From assembly GCA_934511465.1 (NCBI GenBank), contig CAKSWG010000026.1, forward strand, positions 1-27,881: DNA of 27,881 nucleotides. Reading direction: 5' to 3'. Below the pieces are notes generated by a model. That model ran no database searches. It was not told where the DNA came from and saw only the letters and a list, made by a program, of their open reading frames with translations. Within the stretch, counting starts at the first letter, position 1. Every line of letters begins with the position of its first letter. Source of the DNA: an uncultured Faecalibacterium sp. (lineage in GTDB: Bacteria > Bacillota > Clostridia > Oscillospirales > Ruminococcaceae). Positions 1-7,583 of this stretch are shown piece by piece. The translations under genes and the position numbers were made by a program.

Positions 1-204
1 ACCGCCAACATCGTGGCCAACGCCATCCTGTCTCTGGCTCCTGCCGTGCCGGGCCTGATGGCGGAGGGTGCCACCTTCATTGCCAGCGGCATCATCGACA
101 GCCGCAGGGATGAAGTGATCGCAGGCCTGGAAAAGGCCGGTCTTGCCGTTGTGGAAGTGAAGGAGAAGCGCGGCTGGGAGTGCATCGTCTGCAAGAAAGC
201 GTAA
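1..204 (+). CDS. prmA: Ribosomal protein L11 methyltransferase PrmA, C-terminal end (partial)
   Basis: Only the last 67 codons are present; the reading frame enters from the left edge. The residues TANIVANAI, then a hydrophobic stretch, then an ASGII motif followed by a charged helix and a final W-E-C-I-V strand match the end of the class I SAM-dependent methyltransferase fold of PrmA, which trimethylates ribosomal protein L11 in the cytoplasm. The stop TAA at 202-204 sits 9 bases before rsmE, and the same TAAGGAG string carries the rsmE ribosome binding site. A prmA-rsmE pairing is common in Firmicutes, which supports both calls. The catalytic N-terminal part lies outside the window, so integrity of the whole gene cannot be judged. 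Confidence 0.88.
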   Translation, partial: TANIVANAILSLAPAVPGLMAEGATFIASGIIDSRRDEVIAGLEKAGLAVVEVKEKRGWECIVCKKA

Positions 205-213
205 GGAGATTTT

Positions 214-957
214 ATGCCGCACCGTTATTTTACCACCGAGATCTCTGACGGCACCGCCACCCTGCGCGGGGCCGATGCCCACCATCTTGCCCGCGTGATG
301 CGCGCAAGGCTGGGCGATACTGTTATTTTATGCGACGGCAACGCCGTGGAATACACCGCCACCATCACCGGCTTTGGGGACGAGTGCGTGGAGTTCCGGG
401 TGGAGCCGGGCTATCCCAGCGCCGCCGAACCCGGCGTGGAAGTGACCCTGCTGGCCGGTTATCCCAAGCAGGACAAGCTGGAGCAGATCATCAAACACGG
501 CGTGGAGCTGGGCGCAGCCCACTTCATCCCCTTCTTCAGCCGGTACTGCGTGGCCGCGCCCAAAAAAGAGGAGCAGAAAAACGAGCGCTACAACCGCATT
601 GCAGCGGAAGCCGCCAAGCAGTGCGGCCGGGGCGTTCTGCCGGATGTGGCCCTGCCGCTGCCGAACTTCGGGGCCGTGTGCCGCACCTTTGCACAGTACG
701 ACCTTGTGCTGTTCTGCTACGAGTGCGGCGGTGCGCCCCTGCGCCAGCTGCTGGCAGAGACCGCGCCTGCCGACGGCAGAAAGCGAAAAATTGCCATCGT
801 GACCGGTGCCGAGGGCGGCTTTGCCGCCGAGGAAGCCGAAATGGCTGCCAAAGCCGGTGCAAAGACCGTGGGCCTTGGCCCCCGCATCCTGCGGTGCGAG
901 ACCGCCCCGCTGGCCGTGCTGGCGTCCGTCATGACCCTGACCGGGGATCTGGAATGA
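214..957 (+). CDS. rsmE: 16S rRNA (uracil-1498-N3)-methyltransferase RsmE
   Basis: The 247-residue product has the usual RsmE length. It begins with a PUA-like N-terminal domain (MPHRYF near the start, then HHLARVMRARLGD at about 22-34). It ends in the SPOUT trefoil-knot methyltransferase domain: TGAEGGF at about 200 and LGPRILRCETAPLAVL at about 223-238, the family's SAM-binding knot signature. RsmE methylates N3 of U1498 in the decoding region of 16S rRNA. The start ATG follows AAGGAG by a good spacing, and the gene lies 9 bases after prmA, so the two are almost certainly cotranscribed. Transcription probably ends at the hairpin at 1001-1031. Nothing odd was seen. Confidence 0.96.
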   Translation: MPHRYFTTEISDGTATLRGADAHHLARVMRARLGDTVILCDGNAVEYTATITGFGDECVEFRVEPGYPSAAEPGVEVTLLAGYPKQDKLEQIIKHGVELGAAHFIPFFSRYCVAAPKKEEQKNERYNRIAAEAAKQCGRGVLPDVALPLPNFGAVCRTFAQYDLVLFCYECGGAPLRQLLAETAPADGRKRKIAIVTGAEGGFAAEEAEMAAKAGAKTVGLGPRILRCETAPLAVLASVMTLTGDLE

Positions 958-1000
958 TCCTCCGCACCGGGCATTTTCAAAAAAATTTCCGGATATCAGC

Positions 1001-1031
1001 AAAAAAGCAGCTGCGTTGCAGCTGCTTTTTT
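1001..1031. terminator. Bidirectional intrinsic terminator between rsmE and ptsI
   Basis: A 14-bp perfect stem (AAAAAAGCAGCTGC, loop GTT, complementary arm) ends in a T-run on both strands. It lies between the convergent genes rsmE (plus) and the Enzyme I gene (minus), so it can serve both. Confidence 0.92.
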
Positions 1032-1041
1032 GCTATCTGTT

Positions 1042-2658
1042 TCAATAAGATCCGGTTTCCGCTTCCAGCAGGGTCTTTTTGGTGTTCAGCAGGTTCTGCG
1101 GGCTCACCGAGAAGCTGCGCAGGCCCATTTGCAGATACTGCACCGTATTTACCGGATTGCCCACCGCAAGGCCGCAGATAGTCACCGGCACACTTTTCTC
1201 CTTTGCGGCGTCCAGCACCATGGCAATGAGCTTTTTCATGGCTTTGCTGGCCGGACGGTAGTAGTGCTCAGCACTGGCAAGCTCGCGGTCCGCTGCGTGG
1301 GTGTACTGGGTCAGGTCGTTGGTGCCAATGACCAGAAAATCCACCCCGTGTGCCACGAACTCCTCCGCCGTCAGGCAGGCGGCAGGCACACTGAGCATCA
1401 CGCCGAACTGCGTCTCCTCGTCGAAGGGCACGCCGCGCTCCCGCAAATGCTCACGGCAGCGTTCCACCACACGCATGGCGGCGTCCCAGTCTTCCACATC
1501 CGTCACCATGGGGAACATCACCCGCAGCGGGCCGCGCGCGGCGGCACGCAGCAGAGCGCAGATCTGTGTCTCGAACTGGCGGGGCTGACGCAGGCTGTTG
1601 CGGATGCCCCGCAGGCCAAGCTTGGAGGATTGCAGGCCCTGATAGGCGTCGGCCATGGTGCGGTCAGCGCCAAAATCAAAGGTGCGCACCGTCACCGGGC
1701 AGCCCTTGGCGGCGGCAAGGCAGGAGCAATAGAAGAAATACTGCTCCTGCTCGTCCAGAATGCGGCCCGGCAGCATCATGTAGCTGCTGCGCAGCAGGCC
1801 CACGCCCCGGGCGCCGGACTGCATGGCCGTGTCGATATCCTCCGGGCCAAAGCAGTTGGCCAGCAGCTCAAAGGACTGGCCGTCCTTGGTGTTGTTGGGC
1901 AGCACATGCAGACGGCCCAGTTCTTCGTTCTCACGCTGCAACTCGCAGATGCGGGTCTCGGCCTGCTGGCGGACGATGGCGTCCGGGTCCAGTGTGCACT
2001 GGCCCCCGGTGGCGTCCAGAATAACGGTGCGGCCATCGCAGTCGTCCAGAAAATCGCGGCCCACCTGCACGATGCCGGGGATGTTCATTGCCCGGGCAAT
2101 GATGGCGGCGTGGCTCTGGCCGCTGCCCTCGGCGGTGATGATGCCCAAGATCATGCCGGACGGCACGCTGAACAGGTCGGTGGGCATCAGCCGCTCTGCG
2201 GCAAGGATCACCGGGTGGTCCAGTGCCAGCCACATGCGCGGGCGGTTTGTAAGGATGTTGATCACCCGCCGGGTGGCGTCCAGAATATCCACGCTGCGCA
2301 GCTGCATGTAGGGGTTATCCTTCATGTTGGCCAGCTGGTCGGCGTAGCGCTTGCCCACCTGATTCATGGCCGATGCTGCACCGATGCCCGCATTGATGCA
2401 AAAGCGCACCTCATTCATCATGCCCTCGTCGTCCAGCATCATGCTCTGGAACTGAAAAATGGCCTGCTCGCTGGGCGCGGCGCGGTCCGCCATGGATTCC
2501 AGCTCGCTTTGTGCGGTGTGGATGGCGTCGGTGAGCATTTGCAGCTCCCGCGCGGGGTTGAACGGCCCCACCGATGCGGTCTCCACATGGTGCTCCAACC
2601 GGCTCACCTGTCCCAGCACAAGGCCCGGCGAAGCGCAGACGCCTTTATACACCTTCAT
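1042..2658 (-). CDS. ptsI: Phosphoenolpyruvate-protein phosphotransferase (PTS Enzyme I), divergent
   Basis: The 538-residue protein has the full Enzyme I layout: N-terminal HPr-binding and phosphohistidine region with GSGQSHAAIIAR (active His within SHAAI), then a PEP-binding TIM barrel with GVGLLRSS, VRTFDFGADR, GTNDLTQY and a late ICG active cysteine. Enzyme I takes phosphate from PEP and passes it to HPr in the cytoplasm. Several usually invariant acidic residues are replaced: MVEIP, which holds the Mg-binding Glu, reads MLSVP; RTEF reads RSSY; CGE reads CGL. It is also shorter than the usual 570-575 residues. No ptsH or EII gene is adjacent. The start ATG (2656-2658) follows GGAGGTGA and overlaps the end of the upstream phospholipase gene by 14 bases, implying translational coupling. 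It could be a housekeeping EI of unusual type or a paralogue with altered activity. Confidence 0.9.
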   Translation of the reverse strand: MKVYKGVCASPGLVLGQVSRLEHHVETASVGPFNPARELQMLTDAIHTAQSELESMADRAAPSEQAIFQFQSMMLDDEGMMNEVRFCINAGIGAASAMNQVGKRYADQLANMKDNPYMQLRSVDILDATRRVINILTNRPRMWLALDHPVILAAERLMPTDLFSVPSGMILGIITAEGSGQSHAAIIARAMNIPGIVQVGRDFLDDCDGRTVILDATGGQCTLDPDAIVRQQAETRICELQRENEELGRLHVLPNNTKDGQSFELLANCFGPEDIDTAMQSGARGVGLLRSSYMMLPGRILDEQEQYFFYCSCLAAAKGCPVTVRTFDFGADRTMADAYQGLQSSKLGLRGIRNSLRQPRQFETQICALLRAAARGPLRVMFPMVTDVEDWDAAMRVVERCREHLRERGVPFDEETQFGVMLSVPAACLTAEEFVAHGVDFLVIGTNDLTQYTHAADRELASAEHYYRPASKAMKKLIAMVLDAAKEKSVPVTICGLAVGNPVNTVQYLQMGLRSFSVSPQNLLNTKKTLLEAETGSY

Positions 2659-3835
2659 GTTCCGTCACCTCCGGCATAAGCGCGGCGTCCGGCGTGGTCA
2701 GGGTGCGCCACACCAGCGCCTGCAAAAAGGTATTGGGCAGCAGTGCCGCCAGCGCTGCGCGCGCGGCGTCGGCGCTGCCCTCGAACAGCGGCGCAAAGCT
2801 CTGCATCCGTGCCTGATCACACTTTGCAAGGAATGCGTCGCACAGGGTATGGGTGGTATAGTAGCCGGCAGGGCTCACGCCCACATCCTCGGCGGCAGCT
2901 TCCAGCGGGGCAAGGTCCGCATCTTTCATCTTGGCCAGCAGCAAAGCGGCGTCCGCCGTCAGGGTAACGGGGTATTTCTCCCGCACCTGCTTTTGCACCC
3001 GCTCAAATTTTGCATGGAAGGCAGCAGCGTCCGCGCAGCTCTGGGCGTCACAGGAGACCGCATAGGCGCACCCCCGCAGATATCCCATAGCGCGGCGGGT
3101 GTCGTAGTAGCCCAGCTCGATGTTGCGGCGGGCGGTGTCCGGGTCAAAATGCAGGATGTCCCCCAGCTCCCAGTAGCTGCGCACCATGATGGTGGGCAGG
3201 CCGGTGAGGTTGGGGCGGGTGATGCCCACGCCTTCCAGATCGACGCACACCAGCTCATCCGCGCCCATCTTTTTGGCAAGGCCGGTGGGCATGTTGTCGC
3301 TGTAGCCGCCATCCAGAAACTTTATGCCGTCGATCTCCCGCGCCCGCAGGGCAGGGAAGCAGGCGGCAGAAGCCATCAGGTAGTCCTTCACCCGGCCTGC
3401 CGGGATCTCGTCCAGCGTCAGCTCCCGGGGCTTGAGCCCCCGCTGCTCCACAGTGACAAGGCCAAAGCGGATGGGCGCGGCGCGCAGGGCGTTCTCGTCC
3501 AGCACCCGCTCCACGATCTCTTCCAGCGGGGTCACATCCATGCCGCCGGCCTTGACAACACTGCGCAAAAACTGGTGCAGGGCCGAGAGGTCGGCATCCT
3601 CTTCCGGCAGCTCCATCACGTCCCGGCTGCGGATGGTCAGCCACATATCCCGGGCCGTCTCGTACTGGTCCAGCACGAACATGGCACCGTTCAGGCTGCC
3701 AACGCTTGTGCCGGTGATGATCTGCGGGTGCCAGTTCAGCTCCATCAGGGCGCGCCATACGCCCACCTGATAGCTGCCGCGGGCACCGCCGCCGGCCAGC
3801 ACCAGCGCCTTGCAGGGTGCATTGCGTTCTTCCAT
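2645..3835 (-). CDS. Patatin-like phospholipase (RssA-type serine hydrolase)
   Basis: The 396-residue protein carries the complete patatin catalytic set: oxyanion-hole loop GGGARG (about 15-20), nucleophile elbow GTSVG (Ser44) and the dyad aspartate in DGG (Asp175). Families of this type hydrolyse acyl chains of membrane lipids; the substrate here is unknown. The C-terminal half beyond about residue 220 has no motif I recognise. The start was set at 3835 because AAGGAGG (minus strand, 3844-3850) sits 8 bases upstream; the frame continues 37 codons further upstream but that part overlaps the promoter. The stop lies 14 bases inside the Enzyme I gene, so the two form one operon read from the extended -10 promoter at 3875-3883. 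Confidence 0.88.
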   Translation of the reverse strand: MEERNAPCKALVLAGGGARGSYQVGVWRALMELNWHPQIITGTSVGSLNGAMFVLDQYETARDMWLTIRSRDVMELPEEDADLSALHQFLRSVVKAGGMDVTPLEEIVERVLDENALRAAPIRFGLVTVEQRGLKPRELTLDEIPAGRVKDYLMASAACFPALRAREIDGIKFLDGGYSDNMPTGLAKKMGADELVCVDLEGVGITRPNLTGLPTIMVRSYWELGDILHFDPDTARRNIELGYYDTRRAMGYLRGCAYAVSCDAQSCADAAAFHAKFERVQKQVREKYPVTLTADAALLLAKMKDADLAPLEAAAEDVGVSPAGYYTTHTLCDAFLAKCDQARMQSFAPLFEGSADAARAALAALLPNTFLQALVWRTLTTPDAALMPEVTEHEGV

Positions 3836-3874
3836 TGCATCCGCCTCCTTGGAATTGGTTCCGGTTTTGTTCAG

Positions 3875-3883
3875 ATTATAGCA
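3875..3883 (-). promoter_or_regulatory. Extended -10 promoter for the phospholipase-ptsI operon
   Basis: On the minus strand the sequence reads TGCTATAAT, a perfect -10 with the TG extension, about 40 bases before the phospholipase start. No convincing -35 was seen, which fits an extended -10 promoter. Confidence 0.7.
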
Positions 3884-3948
3884 TATTTCCGGAGAAATTT
3901 CTTCCGTTTTTTGTAAATTAAAGGCTTTCTCCCGGCTAAGAAACATGG

Positions 3949-3954
3949 TATACT
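3949..3954 (+). promoter_or_regulatory. Probable -10 element for the HAD hydrolase gene
   Basis: TATACT lies 30 bases before the HAD start codon and is divergent from the phospholipase promoter. The matching -35 region (TTTCTC at 3926-3931, 17-base spacer) is weak. Confidence 0.45.
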
Positions 3955-3984
3955 TGTCAGGCTGATTTTAAAGGAGGCATTCTC

Positions 3985-4635
3985 ATGCATTGCAGGCAAT
4001 GGATCTTTGATATGGACGGCACCCTGACCGACAGCATGACCGTGGTGTGGGAGGGTGCACCCGATGCACTGCTGCGCCGCTATGGCCGCACCCCGCGCGC
4101 CGACCTGCGCGCCACGCTGCTGGATATGGGCATGCAGGAAGGTGCACAGTACCTCATCCGGGAGTACGGGCTGCCCCTGACCGAAGAGAGCTATTTTGCC
4201 GTGATGCGCGAGGTGATCGCCGAATTATACGAGACCGTGGAGCTCAAGCCCGGCGTACGCACGATGCTGGCAAAGCTGCAAGCCGAGGGCGCGCGCATGT
4301 GCATCTGCTCTAACACATGGGCCGACCAGTGCCGCACCGTGCTTACCCGGCTGGGCGTAGCGCAGTATTTTTCCTTCATCGTGGAGGCACAGGGTGCGCT
4401 GCACAAAAGCCGTCCGGAGGTGTTCTTTGAATGCATGCACCGCCTTGGCGGGGCTGATCCTGCCGCCTGTGCGGTGTGCGAGGATGCAGTGTACGCCGCC
4501 TCCACTGCCCACAAAGCCGGGTACTACGTGATCGGCATTGCAGATGCCGCCTCTGCGGCGGACGAGCCCGCGATGCGCCGCGTGTGCAGCCAGTTTCTGC
4601 CCCGGTGGGACAAACTGGACTGGGAGCGCGTGTGA
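3985..4635 (+). CDS. HAD-superfamily phosphatase (phosphoglucomutase/phosphoglycolate phosphatase type)
   Basis: The 216-residue product has all four HAD motifs: FDMDGT (nucleophile Asp9, acid/base Asp11), Ser109 in ICSN, Lys141 in HKSRPE, and the Glu166-Asp167 pair that binds Mg. A helical cap of the alpha type lies between motifs I and II. Such enzymes dephosphorylate small phosphorylated metabolites in the cytoplasm; the substrate cannot be read from sequence. The start follows AAGGAGG at 3971-3977. It is a single-gene unit bounded by a divergent promoter region and a terminator at 4637-4666. Confidence 0.9.
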   Translation: MHCRQWIFDMDGTLTDSMTVVWEGAPDALLRRYGRTPRADLRATLLDMGMQEGAQYLIREYGLPLTEESYFAVMREVIAELYETVELKPGVRTMLAKLQAEGARMCICSNTWADQCRTVLTRLGVAQYFSFIVEAQGALHKSRPEVFFECMHRLGGADPAACAVCEDAVYAASTAHKAGYYVIGIADAASAADEPAMRRVCSQFLPRWDKLDWERV

Positions 4636-4636
4636 G

Positions 4637-4666
4637 AAAAAAGGGCCGCAGCGTGCGGTTCTTTTT
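4637..4666 (+). terminator. Intrinsic terminator after the HAD gene
   Basis: CCGCA and TGCGG pair around a GCG loop; the stem extends by G-T wobbles and an A-run/T-run pair, and ends in CTTTTT. It starts 2 bases after the stop codon. Confidence 0.85.
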
Positions 4667-4687
4667 GCGCTTCCGGGTGAATTGCAC

Positions 4688-4716
4688 TTGCATTTTACCG
4701 TCAAGAAGAGTATGAT
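4688..4716 (+). promoter_or_regulatory. Sigma-A promoter of the first glycosyltransferase gene
   Basis: TTGCAT at 4688-4693 and TATGAT at 4711-4716 are separated by exactly 17 bases. The second glycosyltransferase promoter at 6633-6661 has the same layout with an identical TATGAT preceded by GGAG/AGAG-type bases. The predicted start is near 4723, giving a leader of about 110 bases. Confidence 0.75.
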
Positions 4717-4728
4717 ATTATAAACAGA

Positions 4729-4758
4729 ACTGCCCGTGGGGGCAGTGCCCCCATTTTT
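4729..4758 (+). promoter_or_regulatory. Possible transcription attenuator in glycosyltransferase leader
   Basis: TGGGGG (4737-4742) and CCCCCA (4748-4753) form a hairpin followed directly by TTTTT, a terminator form. ACTGCCC (4729-4735) can pair instead with GGGCAGT (4740-4746), which would use up the ascending arm. The two folds exclude each other. They lie between the promoter and the start codon with no gene upstream to terminate except the HAD gene, which already has its own terminator. No ligand or protein is evident. Confidence 0.5.
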
Positions 4759-4834
4759 ACCCGGTTTTAAAAGAATTTCACTTATTTTCTATAGATCCTA
4801 TAGGTATTACATCCGAAAGAGGAGACCCTCCGTC

Positions 4835-5815
4835 ATGAACAACCCACTCGTCAGCATTATCGTGCCAGTGTACAATGTGCAGAATAGTGTTGCCCGCTGC
4901 TTGGATAGCATCTGTGCGCAGACGTGGAAAAATATCGAGATCATTCTGGTAAACGACGGGTCCAAGGACGAAAGCTTTTCGGTCTGTGAGCAATTCCGTG
5001 AAAAGGACGCCCGCATCGTTTTGGTGGACAAGTCCAATTCCGGTGTGTCGGACACCCGCAACTGCGGCATGACCCTTGCCAAAGGCAAGTATGTACAGTT
5101 TGTGGACAGTGACGACTATCTTGACCCCGATTTTACCGAGCGGCTGGTAACAGCCGCCGAAGCCAACAGCGCCGACCTTGTGATCGCGCCGTACTGGATG
5201 GTGATCCCGGCAAATTCCTCCAAGGCCACGCAGGCACTGGAAAACCTGCAAGAGAACCTTGGCATTGAAGAAAAGCGTCCCGATGAAGTGCACGAATACG
5301 GCTTTCTGCCCGAAGGCATTTACGACCGCGAGACCTTTGCCCTGCGCCTGATGGAAAAGCCGGCGTCCTTCTTCTACAGCGTGCTGTGGAACAAGCTCTA
5401 CCGCCGCGACATCCTGATGGACAACAATTTGCAGTTCACCAGCGAGGTGCGCTGGGCCGAGGACTTGGTTTTCAATCTGGAATACATTTTGTACGCCAAC
5501 GTGTTCGTTTCCATCCCCAAGGCCGGCTACCACTATGTGCAGAACCCCGAGAGCATCTGCCACACCCAGATCAATCTGGCTTCCATCGTGCAGAATAAGC
5601 TGCAAGTGTTCCGCTATTACAAAGAGCTTTACACAAAGCTGGGCCTGTACGATAAAGTCCAGCCCCAGCTGTACAAGTTCCTGACCGCATTCTCCGAGAA
5701 TGCGTATCCCGCCGGTTCGCCCCAGAAGATCATCATGGATATGGCCAACCGCTGGGGCCTTGGCGTATTGGACCCCGCCGAGAAGGAAAAACGTAAAAAA
5801 GAAGAGGAAGCCTGA
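4835..5815 (+). CDS. Family 2 glycosyltransferase, paralogue 1
   Basis: The 326-residue protein is a GT-A fold family 2 transferase: VSIIVPVYN near the N-terminus, VNDGS and the DSDD metal-binding motif (VDSDDYLDPDF, about residues 90-100). It would transfer a sugar from a nucleotide donor to a growing polysaccharide or glycolipid on the cytoplasmic face of the membrane. No membrane segment was seen. The block FYSVLWNKLYRRD is shared by the other two family members downstream. The start at 4835 follows AGAGGAG; the frame is open 33 codons further upstream but that stretch is the leader hairpin. The donor and acceptor are not predictable. It differs from paralogues 2 and 3 by a longer middle segment (about residues 120-170). 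Confidence 0.9.
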   Translation: MNNPLVSIIVPVYNVQNSVARCLDSICAQTWKNIEIILVNDGSKDESFSVCEQFREKDARIVLVDKSNSGVSDTRNCGMTLAKGKYVQFVDSDDYLDPDFTERLVTAAEANSADLVIAPYWMVIPANSSKATQALENLQENLGIEEKRPDEVHEYGFLPEGIYDRETFALRLMEKPASFFYSVLWNKLYRRDILMDNNLQFTSEVRWAEDLVFNLEYILYANVFVSIPKAGYHYVQNPESICHTQINLASIVQNKLQVFRYYKELYTKLGLYDKVQPQLYKFLTAFSENAYPAGSPQKIIMDMANRWGLGVLDPAEKEKRKKEEEA

Positions 5816-5838
5816 GCCGCACGCTCCGGCTGCACATA

Positions 5839-5867
5839 AAAAAGAGCCGCGCAAAGCGGCTCTTTTT
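5839..5867. terminator. Bidirectional terminator between glycosyltransferase 1 and the LytTR gene
   Basis: A 12-bp perfect stem (AAAAAGAGCCGC, loop GCAAA, complement) with A-run and T-run flanks lies between convergent genes. Confidence 0.92.
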
Positions 5868-5877
5868 CGTTGGAGGC

Positions 5878-6600
5878 TTACCGGTCCGACCATTGGCGGA
5901 ACGCCTCTCGCACGGCACCCTCGTGTCCGCGCGGGATGGGAATGCGGGCACCGCTTTGCATCTGCAATTCGCCCGCTGTCAGCAGCCGGGCCGCCGCCAG
6001 ATTGACCACATAGGAGCGGTGGGGCTGCAAAAAGCGCCCGTCGGCCAACAGCGGCCTTGCCACCTCGGCAAAGGACACCCGCAGCGACAGCGACACCACG
6101 TCCTCGCCGCTGAGCAGGTGGAAGTGCACCACGTGATGGGTGCACTCCAGATATTCGATCCGGGCATAGGCCAGCGCCCGCAGGCCCTCGGCGGTGGCCA
6201 CGGTGAGGGCCGGGCCGTACTCCGGCTCGGTGGCGCGGGCAAGCAGGGCCGAAAGCTCCTGCTGGTGCACCGGCAAAAGCAGATACTGCATGGCGTCCAC
6301 CTTAAAGGCGCTGTAGGCGTGGGCCGGTGTGCGGGCCGCAAAGGCCAGCGGCGCACGGCGGCCGCGGCGGCGCAGCTCAGCGGCCGCCGCAAGACCCTCG
6401 GGCGATGCCACCGCTGCCAGTTCGATGAGATACAGATCGAACCGTTCGCCCTCGGCGTCCCGGCGCAAAAGGGCATCGGCGTCCGGCAGCTGCTGCACGA
6501 TGCAGGCGTCCTGCCGCCGGGCAAAATATTCCATGCACTGGCGTTCCAGCCCGCTGCGCAGCGCTGCGTCCGGGCTGCACACCGCAATGTGAAAGACCAT
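5878..6600 (-). CDS. LytTR-family response regulator with degenerate receiver domain
   Basis: The 240-residue protein has a receiver-like N-terminal half (1-120) and a clear C-terminal LytTR DNA-binding domain (about 130-236) with IEYLEC, FLQPHRSYVVNL and the IPIPRG finger. The receiver is atypical: the phosphoacceptor position is Glu60 (LYLIEL) instead of Asp, the N-terminal acidic pair is reduced to one Asp11, and the conserved Lys before Pro in beta-5 is Leu (YLLLP). Phosphorylation control is therefore doubtful. No histidine kinase is adjacent. Start at 6600 is chosen because AAGGAG lies 9 bases upstream. It sits antisense between glycosyltransferase genes and is divergent from the 6711 operon, so it may control them; that is an inference from position only. 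Confidence 0.87.
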   Translation of the reverse strand: MVFHIAVCSPDAALRSGLERQCMEYFARRQDACIVQQLPDADALLRRDAEGERFDLYLIELAAVASPEGLAAAAELRRRGRRAPLAFAARTPAHAYSAFKVDAMQYLLLPVHQQELSALLARATEPEYGPALTVATAEGLRALAYARIEYLECTHHVVHFHLLSGEDVVSLSLRVSFAEVARPLLADGRFLQPHRSYVVNLAAARLLTAGELQMQSGARIPIPRGHEGAVREAFRQWSDR

Positions 6601-6619
6601 CCGGCATTTCTCCTTTCTG

Positions 6620-6653
6620 CCAGCCGTCTGCCTTGATTTTTGTGCAGGGCTGG
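6620..6653. promoter_or_regulatory. Dyad around the -35 of the second glycosyltransferase operon
   Basis: CCAGCC-GT-CTGC (6620-6631) is complementary to GCAG-GGCTGG (6644-6653), leaving the -35 hexamer in the 12-base centre. It lies between divergent regulator and glycosyltransferase genes, a usual place for an operator. It does not match a known LytTR box. Confidence 0.4.
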
Positions 6654-6661
6654 AGTATGAT
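6633..6661 (+). promoter_or_regulatory. Sigma-A promoter of the glycosyltransferase 2-3 operon
   Basis: TTGATT at 6633-6638, a 17-base spacer, then TATGAT at 6656-6661; leader of about 43 bases before the start at 6711. Confidence 0.72.
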
Positions 6662-6710
6662 AAATGAAACCTCGCTGCATCGAACAAACCAAAAACGGAG
6701 GGACCCCGCC

Positions 6711-7583
6711 ATGCCGCAGCCGCTTGTCAGTGTCATCGTGCCCGCCTATAACGCCGCCGGCTGCATCCGCCGCTGCGTGCAGAGCATCACCGCCCAGAAC
6801 TACCAGGAGCTGGAGATCCTCCTGCTGAACGATGGCTCCACCGACGACACCCTTGCCGTCTGCCGGCAGCTTGCCGCAGCCGATGCCCGCATCCGTGTGG
6901 TGGACAAGCTGAACACCGGCGCAGCGGACACCCGCAGCTGCGGCCTCGCCCTTGCTCACGGCGAGTACATCCAGTTTGCGGACAGCGACGACTACCTGCT
7001 GCCGGGCTGCACCGCAAATCTTGTGGCGGCGGCCCAGCGCAGCCGCGCGGACCTTGTGCTGGCCCCCTACCGGATGATGGTGCCCCGCAAAGACGGCGGC
7101 TATGACACCCGGGAATACAGCCTGCTGCCCGCCGGCGTGTACAACAAGGTGGACTACCTGTGGCAGCTCACCGGCAACGCCGCCGCCTTTTATTACGGTG
7201 TACTGTGGAACAAGCTCTACCGCCGGGACCTGATCCAGATGGCGCACATCCGGTTCGAGAATGTGGTGTACGCCGAGGACCAGCTGTTCAACACCCGGTA
7301 TTTACAGGTGGCACAGCGCTTTGCCGCCATCGATGAAGCCGTCTACTGTTACATCCAGAACCCGCAGAGCGTATGCCACACGCAGGTAAGCGCAGCCGAT
7401 ATGCTGCGCCACCGCAGCCGGATGTACCACACCTACAAAGCCATGTGCCAGCAGCTGGGCGTGTACAACAAGTTCCGCCTGCGGCTGCGCGGCATCTATC
7501 TGAGCCTGTTTGAAAGCCCGCTGCCCAGCGGCCCGGTGCAGAAACTTTCCGACGCCGTTGCCCGCACCCACAGCCGCATCTGA
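6711..7583 (+). CDS. Family 2 glycosyltransferase, paralogue 2
   Basis: The 290-residue product has the GT2 N-terminal signature VSVIVPAYN, LNDGSTDD and the metal-binding FADSDDYLL motif, then the shared FYYGVLWNKLYRRD block at about 158-171 and an EDQLFNT motif. It is predicted to be a cytoplasmic or membrane-associated sugar transferase acting on a surface glycan. Start 6711 follows GGAGG by 8 bases; in-frame codons back to 6633 overlap the promoter and were excluded. The next paralogue begins 14 bases after its stop, so both lie in one operon. Two stretches of 43 and 30 bases are identical to that gene, pointing to recent duplication or gene conversion. Confidence 0.9.
   Translation: MPQPLVSVIVPAYNAAGCIRRCVQSITAQNYQELEILLLNDGSTDDTLAVCRQLAAADARIRVVDKLNTGAADTRSCGLALAHGEYIQFADSDDYLLPGCTANLVAAAQRSRADLVLAPYRMMVPRKDGGYDTREYSLLPAGVYNKVDYLWQLTGNAAAFYYGVLWNKLYRRDLIQMAHIRFENVVYAEDQLFNTRYLQVAQRFAAIDEAVYCYIQNPQSVCHTQVSAADMLRHRSRMYHTYKAMCQQLGVYNKFRLRLRGIYLSLFESPLPSGPVQKLSDAVARTHSRI

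Noticed and set aside
1030..2679. 549-codon open frame antisense to the Enzyme I gene
   Set aside because: GC-rich shadow: the opposite strand encodes a full Enzyme I with all domains; the antisense product is His/Ala/Gln-rich with no motif or ribosome site.
4788..4805. Two CTATAG words before glycosyltransferase 1 as an invertible promoter site
   Set aside because: Each word is a self-palindrome, too short for recombinase sites, with no inverted partner upstream of the promoter and no invertase gene in the window.
4778..6145. 455-codon antisense frame over glycosyltransferase 1 and the LytTR gene
   Set aside because: It crosses a strong bidirectional terminator and two well-supported genes.
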